Origin: Palsa-504 sp963789225 | Lineage (GTDB): Bacteria > Actinomycetota > Actinomycetes > Streptosporangiales > Streptosporangiaceae | Direction: 5' to 3' | DNA: 64,000 nt | Assembly (NCBI GenBank): GCA_963789225.1 | Contig: CAWBKD010000046.1 | Span: 248,001 to 312,000 of the forward strand | Shown: positions 59,870 through 64,000 of the stretch, in pieces | How positions within the stretch are numbered: the first letter of the stretch is position 1 | How the letters are laid out: the number at the start of each line of letters is the position of its first letter | Translations under genes and position numbers: made by a program | The notes under the pieces: model-generated | Seen by the model: the letters and a program-made list of their open reading frames with translations, nothing else | Told to the model about the DNA's origin: nothing | Databases searched by the model: none

Positions 59870-60870
59870 TCCCTGGGCGGCGCGATGTCAGTGTCCGCGG
59901 CCTGGTCCGCCCCGCGCTGGACCGGGATCACGATCGGTGGCGGCGGGCTCGGGGGCCTGCGGCCGAGCAGGTCGAGCCGGCGCAGGGCCGGCGTCCGCTC
60001 GATGACCGCCGTGAAGCTGACCTTCTCGCTCGCCACGTTCAGCCAGGCGGCCCCGGCTAGGAGCGCCACCCTGGCCGGCCGGGGCAGCCCGCAGGCGGCG
60101 GCGCCGATCATGGCGCCCAGGGCGTTCGCGCCGGCGTCGCCCAGCATCGCCCGCTCGCCCAGGTCCTCCGGCAGCAGGGCCAGCGCGGCCGCCAGCGGCG
60201 GCGCCACGGCGGTTCCTGCGGGACCCGGAGTACCCAGGGCGGCCCGGCCGAGGGACCCGCCGAGGACGACCAGCGCGCTGGACGCGACCGCGGCCTTGAT
60301 GGCCCGTCCTGGGCGCAGGTCGAACAGGTTGAGCAGGTTGGCGAACCCGGCCACCAGCCCGGTGTTGATGACGAAATCGGCGGCGTTGCCGCCGCTCAGG
60401 GCGGCGCTAGCCATCCCGGTGGCGCCGATGCCCGCCAGTTTCACGGCCCCCGTGGTCACCTCGCCTTGCCGCAGCGCGCCCAGGTGACCGCGGAACCCGC
60501 GCCGGTCTGACGACCCGGCCAGGTCGTCGTAGGCCCCGAACGCCGCTCCCCCCGCCCCCGCGACCGTGATAGCGGCGGCCGCCCGCCAGGTCGCGCGGTC
60601 TCCGGCAGGACCGGCCAGCGACTGCAGCCCGGCCTGCGCCAGCACCCCTGCGATCGCGCCGACGGCGGCCGCGGGACCCTCGAGGAGCGTGACGGGCTCG
60701 CCGCGATGGTTCGTCCGCGACCACGTCTTCGGCCCGCCGGGCGGGTAACGGTTCAGGACGGAGTAGGCCAGCCGGGCGGCCCCGGCGGCGGCCAGTCCCG
60801 ACACCCCAGTGCTGGCGGCCGCGGCGATCAGCCGACGCCCGGCCTGGCCCGGCGAGCGGCCGAGGGTCAC
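59866..60870 (-). CDS. MraY/WecA-like polyprenyl-phosphate phosphoglycosyltransferase
   Basis: The 334-residue membrane protein retains the family signature, F-G-A-Y-D-D-L-A-G-S-S (catalytic Asp pair), N-L-L-N-L-F-D-L-R-P-G-R-A-I-K and AMLGDAGANALGAMIG, with hydrophobic helices between. Helices are fewer or more divergent than in true MraY, and the usual His-rich loop is replaced by a Pro-rich C-terminal tail. It would load a sugar-phosphate from UDP onto undecaprenyl phosphate. GTG 60870 overlaps the steB stop by four bases. The operon then supplies a flippase and a glycosyltransferase. Confidence 0.82.
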   Translation of the reverse strand: MTLGRSPGQAGRRLIAAAASTGVSGLAAAGAARLAYSVLNRYPPGGPKTWSRTNHRGEPVTLLEGPAAAVGAIAGVLAQAGLQSLAGPAGDRATWRAAAAITVAGAGGAAFGAYDDLAGSSDRRGFRGHLGALRQGEVTTGAVKLAGIGATGMASAALSGGNAADFVINTGLVAGFANLLNLFDLRPGRAIKAAVASSALVVLGGSLGRAALGTPGPAGTAVAPPLAAALALLPEDLGERAMLGDAGANALGAMIGAAACGLPRPARVALLAGAAWLNVASEKVSFTAVIERTPALRRLDLLGRRPPSPPPPIVIPVQRGADQAADTDIAPPRE

Positions 60871-62000
60871 TTCTTCCCCTTCTTGCCCGACCGGGTTCCG
60901 GTCGCGCTGGACGACGCGCTCGCGCTCGCGCTGGCGCTGGGGATCGCCGTGGGCGCCGGGCTCGGGGCGACGGTGCTCGCGCCGTTGCCCGTCATCCCGT
61001 AGCTACCCGGCTTCCCGCCCGCCAGCAGCACCGCCAGCGCCTGGATGACCACGCTCTGCCCGGAAACGAAGTCGGCGTCGTCGACCGTGGATACCTGGTT
61101 GGCCACGTTGCTCGCCCGCAGGACGGCAATCGGGCTGCCGGGACCCGAACCAGTGGACGACCCGGCCACCACGGTGGCCGAGTCCTGCGCGGCCAGTTCT
61201 TCGGCCAGTGCCACGAGCATCTGGTCCAGCGGGTCCGCGCTGCCGTCGGTCGGTGCCGTCTGCGGGGTGACGATCACCGCCAGCGTGGCCGGGGTGGACG
61301 GCTGCCCGCTGGTGGTCAGGAAACCGGAATTCGCGTACGCGGTGAGCATGGTGGCCGCGTTGGTGTCCGACCCCGTGCCGGACGACCCCGTGCCCGACGA
61401 CCCGGACGACCCGGTGCCGGTCGACGGGGTGGCGGACGGAGTGGCCGACAGGCTCGCGGTGCCATGGCTGCCCGGCGATCCCGGGGCCTTGGTGAGGATC
61501 TCGCTGGCGATGATGTGCGCGGCCTGCTGCTGGTAGGTCGTCCCGTTTTCCAGCGTGATCCCGTCGGACTGGGCCAGGACCAGGTTGGTCTGGTTCAGGT
61601 AGTCCTGCGTGGTGTCGCTGGTGTCGAAGAACTTCGGCTGCAGGGAGATCTGCCCGGTGACCGTGGCCCCCGCGAACTGCGTGGCGGCGTTGCTGATGGC
61701 GGTCACCACCGCCGGCGAGGCGCCGGGCTCGGTGACGATCAGCAGCCGCTGGCCCGCCAGCAGGTTGTGCAGCAAGGCGGGCTCGACCGCCTGGGCGTAC
61801 GCCTCGCCGAGGTTGGCCTGCGCCTGGGCCGTGTCCCGCTGGCCGGTCACCTGGTTCAGTTCGGTCTGCAACCTGCCGGTCGTCTGGTTCAGCAGGTTGT
61901 ACGTAGGTCCCTGCAGCTCGGTGGAGCCGAGCACGATCCCGATCGCGAGCGCGAGGAACACCGCCACGATGGAGACGAGGTGATAGCGGAAGTCAATCAC
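60867..62000 (-). CDS. steB: SteB/MctB-like copper-transporter-family protein
   Basis: The 377-residue protein has a single N-terminal membrane helix (FRYHLVSIVAVFLALAIGIVLG), then a coiled coil (LNQTTGRLQTELNQVTGQRD), and a long Ser/Thr/Gly linker (about 170-205). The rest is a soluble alpha/beta domain and a Ser/Ala-rich tail ending KKGKK. Annotated as 'copper transporter' from Rv1698/MctB, in Streptomyces the orthologue SteB works with SteA in the cytokinetic ring at sporulation septa. GTG 62000 shares one base with the steA stop (TAGTG), so they are coupled. Confidence 0.9.
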   Translation of the reverse strand: MIDFRYHLVSIVAVFLALAIGIVLGSTELQGPTYNLLNQTTGRLQTELNQVTGQRDTAQAQANLGEAYAQAVEPALLHNLLAGQRLLIVTEPGASPAVVTAISNAATQFAGATVTGQISLQPKFFDTSDTTQDYLNQTNLVLAQSDGITLENGTTYQQQAAHIIASEILTKAPGSPGSHGTASLSATPSATPSTGTGSSGSSGTGSSGTGSDTNAATMLTAYANSGFLTTSGQPSTPATLAVIVTPQTAPTDGSADPLDQMLVALAEELAAQDSATVVAGSSTGSGPGSPIAVLRASNVANQVSTVDDADFVSGQSVVIQALAVLLAGGKPGSYGMTGNGASTVAPSPAPTAIPSASASASASSSATGTRSGKKGKK

Positions 62001-63193
62001 TAGAGTTTTCCGGTCAGCCAGTAGGCGAAGGAGTGCCAGGTCACTTCGAAGTACCTGGCCAGGACGGGTTCGGCGGGCGAGAACAGCACGGCTACCAGCA
62101 CGGTCACGGCCGCGGCCAGGACCAGCGCGAGCAGCGACCAGCCGGAGATGCGGCTCTGGTAGAGCTGGTGCACGCCCCGGGCATTGATCAGCTTCCCGGC
62201 GACCCGCAGGTGCGTGATGAAGGTGCTCGACATGCCGGCCCGGCCCTTGTCGAGGAACTCCTCGAGGGTGTGGTGCGTGCCGACGACCACGATGAGGCTG
62301 GCTCCCTTGGCGTCGGCCAGGAGCAGCGCGATGTCCTCGCTCGTCCCAGGTGCCGGGCAGGTCACCCCGTCCAGGCCGAGCTCGCGGACCCGGGATAGCC
62401 CAGGAGCGCGGCCGTCGGGGTAGGCGTGCACGACGAGTTCCGCGCCGCAGCGCAGCGCCTCGTCGGACACCGAGTCCATGTCCCCGAGGATGACGTCGGG
62501 CTCGTACCCGGTCTCCATCAGGGCGTCGGCGCCACCGTCCACGGCCAGCATGACCGGCTTGTACTCGCGGATGTAGGCGCGCAGGGCGGCGAGGTCCTCC
62601 CGGTAGTGGTAGCCGCGCACCACGACCAGGACGTGACGCCCCTCCATGTCCGTGTCCAGCTCGGGCGCTCGGACGCCGTCGGTCAACAGCTCGTGCTCAC
62701 GCCGGAGGAACTCCAGGGTGTTGGCGGCGAACGACTCGATCTGGACCGGCACCATGGCCCTGGCCTCGGTCATCGCCGCGTCCACCGACTCCTGCGTCAG
62801 CGGCGTTCCCTTGGCGATGACGGTATCGCCGAGGTACAGGGTCTCCTGGTCCAGCCGGACCACCGTGCCGTCGGTGACCCGGACGAGCACGTCGGGGCCG
62901 ACATCATCCAGGACGGGGATGTCGGCGTTGAGCAGCAGCTGCGGCCCGAGGTTCGGGTAGCGCCCGGTCATGCTCACCGAGACGTTGACCACGGCCGACA
63001 CCTTGCGCCTGATCAGCTCTTCGGCGCTCACCCGGTCCAGGTCGGAGTGATCGATGATGGCGATCTCGCCCGGGTTCAGCCGCCGCGAGATGCTCTTGGT
63101 CTTGCGGTCCACTCGGGCCACGGCGACGATGCCGGGCGGCTCTCCAGCCTTCCCCCGGAACGGCAGCGGCATCCTGACGGGTGGGACCTTCAT
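62000..63193 (-). CDS. steA: SteA-like cytokinetic ring protein
   Basis: The 397-residue protein has a thiamine-pyrophosphokinase-like fold in its middle: VDGGADALMETGYEPDVILGDMDSVSD, VTCPAPGTSEDIALLLADAKG. The N-terminal domain begins RLNPGEIAIIDHSDLDRVSA. A C-terminal membrane helix (SLLALVLAAAVTVLVAVLF) with a short external tail follows. This is the conserved SteA family (Rv1697-like), which with SteB marks cytokinesis sites. ATG 63193 is chosen because the following MKVPPVRMPLPFRG matches family starts. It is the first gene of the steA-steB-MraY-like-MurJ-like-GT operon. Confidence 0.92.
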   Translation of the reverse strand: MKVPPVRMPLPFRGKAGEPPGIVAVARVDRKTKSISRRLNPGEIAIIDHSDLDRVSAEELIRRKVSAVVNVSVSMTGRYPNLGPQLLLNADIPVLDDVGPDVLVRVTDGTVVRLDQETLYLGDTVIAKGTPLTQESVDAAMTEARAMVPVQIESFAANTLEFLRREHELLTDGVRAPELDTDMEGRHVLVVVRGYHYREDLAALRAYIREYKPVMLAVDGGADALMETGYEPDVILGDMDSVSDEALRCGAELVVHAYPDGRAPGLSRVRELGLDGVTCPAPGTSEDIALLLADAKGASLIVVVGTHHTLEEFLDKGRAGMSSTFITHLRVAGKLINARGVHQLYQSRISGWSLLALVLAAAVTVLVAVLFSPAEPVLARYFEVTWHSFAYWLTGKL

Positions 63194-63326
63194 CACGTTC
63201 CATCCTGCCAGAGCATTCCAACAGCGCAGGCCAGGTTGGTGATTACGGCGTGTCACGGGGGTAGTAGGGGCCGAAGCACGGTTCCGGTCCCGGGACCGGA
63301 CAAACCTATCGGGTAGGGTGTAAATC
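63194..63326. promoter_or_regulatory. Divergent promoter region steA / egtA
   Basis: These 133 bases separate steA (minus) and egtA (plus). They contain a palindromic run around GGTTCCGGTCCCGGGACCGG (about 63280-63299) whose core CCGGTCCCGGGACCGG is perfectly symmetric, and the AT-richer TCGGGTAGGGTGTAAATC just before the egtA GTG. The palindrome may be an operator for either gene; no known regulator motif is recognised. Confidence 0.5.
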
Positions 63327-64000
63327 GTGATCCGGGGGGCGCGCTTCACTGAAACTGACGCCGAAGCGCACATTCACGGGATCTGCTTCAAGACCGGCCC
63401 ACCGGAACGCGTAGGCGTAGAGCTCGAATGGCTGGTCCGCGATCGCCGCGATCCAGCCCGGCCGGTGGAGGCGGAGCAGGTCGCCGCCACATTGGCCCAC
63501 TTCGGGGGTCGAGGGGGTTTGGGGGGAAAGACTTCCCCCCAGGATCGTGGGGATACCGGGGGGTCGCCCACCGGGGCCAGCACAGTCCCGGGAGAGTCAC
63601 GCGACGCCGTTCGGCACAATGGTATTTCGCTTTCATCTGGTTCCTGCCTGACGGTGGAGCCAGGCGGGCAGCTTGAGCTCAGCTCGGCTCCCGCGGCTAC
63701 GCTCGGTGAGCTCATCGATGAGACCGGGCGTGATCTGGCCGCCCTGCGGGACGCGGCGGCGGCCGTCGGCCTCGAGCTTTGCGGTTACGGCCTCGATCCG
63801 CTGCGACCGCCCCGGCGCCTGCTGGACCTGCCGCGTTACGCGGCGATGGAAAAGTTCTTCGACCGCGAGGGCCCGTGGGGCCGGCAGATGATGTGCGGCA
63901 CCGCGTCGGTCCAGGTCTGCGTGGACGCCGGCGACGAGGGCCCGGGTGAGTCCGGTTACCGTGCGCGCTGGCGGCTGCTGCACGCGATCGGGCCAGTGCT
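63327..64000 (+). CDS. egtA: Ergothioneine biosynthesis glutamate-cysteine ligase (5' part)
   Basis: The GTG at 63327, right after an in-frame TAA, opens a frame that runs off the window (224 codons). Motifs fit EgtA: HGICFKTGPPERVGVELEWLV (about 17-37, here split by wording as HGICFKTGPP then RVGVELEWLV), LTVEPGGQLELSSAPA (about 108-123) and PRYAAMEKFFDREGPWGRQM with MCGTASVQVCVD. EgtA makes gamma-glutamylcysteine, the thiol donor for ergothioneine, in the cytoplasm. About 40 extra residues (about 59-99) between the first two motifs are encoded by a G/C-run element (63503-63581) and its flank; EgtA relatives have a short loop there. The downstream egt genes would lie beyond the edge. Confidence 0.9.
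   Translation, partial: MIRGARFTETDAEAHIHGICFKTGPPERVGVELEWLVRDRRDPARPVEAEQVAATLAHFGGRGGLGGKTSPQDRGDTGGSPTGASTVPGESRDAVRHNGISLSSGSCLTVEPGGQLELSSAPAATLGELIDETGRDLAALRDAAAAVGLELCGYGLDPLRPPRRLLDLPRYAAMEKFFDREGPWGRQMMCGTASVQVCVDAGDEGPGESGYRARWRLLHAIGPV
63503..63581. repeat. 79-bp G-run/GATC/C-run element, copy B (in egtA)
   Basis: This copy aligns with 24783-24862: GGGGG-rich left part with GGGTTTGGGGGG, then CCCCCCAGGATCGTGGGG, then ACCGGGGGGTCGCCCACCGG and a common GG.CCAGC end; in the right half about 40 of 48 positions agree. It is read in frame in egtA as a Gly/Ser/Thr-rich loop (GGRGGLGG, then GDTGGSPTGAS). The reading phase differs from copy A after the first G-runs, so the protein sequence is not what is conserved. 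Confidence 0.8.

Overview
The window is a piece of a very GC-rich actinobacterial chromosome. Third codon positions are almost all G or C, and GTG and TTG starts are common. Lineage markers are the SteA/SteB pair, EgtA (ergothioneine), mycothiol-type maleylpyruvate isomerases, a DUF5999 protein, a DUF6412-YidC pair and a Rv2229c-like zinc-ribbon protein. Together they point to a mycelial or sporulating member of the Actinomycetia (Streptomycetales/Streptosporangiales-like). The genus cannot be fixed from the sequence alone.

Layout. 0-3.2 kb: the end of a DivIVA-like coiled-coil gene, an FAD oxidoreductase, a strikingly low-GC sulfurtransferase that looks acquired, and rnpB (RNase P RNA). 3.2-16.9 kb: two back-to-back runs of cell-surface glycan genes. 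They comprise a polytopic PMT-like glycosyltransferase, several GT-B enzymes, a UDP-HexNAc dehydrogenase, WecB, an asparagine-synthetase-like enzyme and a TagG/Wzm-type ABC permease. 16.9-23.5 kb: housekeeping genes (histidine phosphatase, zinc-ribbon protein, DUF885 hydrolase, YidC, DUF6412, a cysteine-desulfurase-like protein and a mycothiol-type isomerase). 23.7-35.6 kb: a heterodimeric ABC exporter, an HxlR regulator divergent from an HtrA-like protease with a perfect 24-bp palindrome between them, DUF5999, an alpha/beta hydrolase with 3' repeats, uvrA and a YCF48-like lipoprotein. 35.9-42.2 kb: a split transketolase, a decayed hydroxyacid dehydrogenase, a crotonase, an MBL hydrolase, an ArsR-SRPBCC regulator, an MDMPI protein and a GNAT enzyme.

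42.2-57 kb is a purine/ureide catabolic region. PucR is divergent from uraD-uraH-uricase-xdhB-xdhC-8-oxoguanine deaminase-xdhA and an allophanate-hydrolase-C-like protein. After an unrelated secreted protein come hydroxypyruvate isomerase, allantoinase, allantoicase and glycerate kinase. Together these would take (oxo)guanine/xanthine through urate and allantoin to glyoxylate and glycerate. Five consecutive or near-consecutive genes here (uraD, uraH, xdhB, xdhC and the deaminase) carry single-base frameshifts, mostly explained by one base lost from a short G or C run. This is either recent decay or a local sequence-quality problem.

57-63.2 kb is one translationally coupled minus-strand operon: steA, steB, a MraY/WecA-like phosphoglycosyltransferase, a MurJ-like flippase and a GT-B glycosyltransferase. 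It looks like a small lipid-linked glycan pathway tied to sporulation septation. egtA starts divergently and runs off the end.

The most unusual signals are repeat elements embedded in frame in protein linkers. An ~80-bp G-run/GATC/C-run element occurs in both an ABC exporter and EgtA, and a 53-bp palindromic element lies in a glycosyltransferase. A 15-bp tandem repeat also encodes the C-terminal tails of two convergent, overlapping genes at once.
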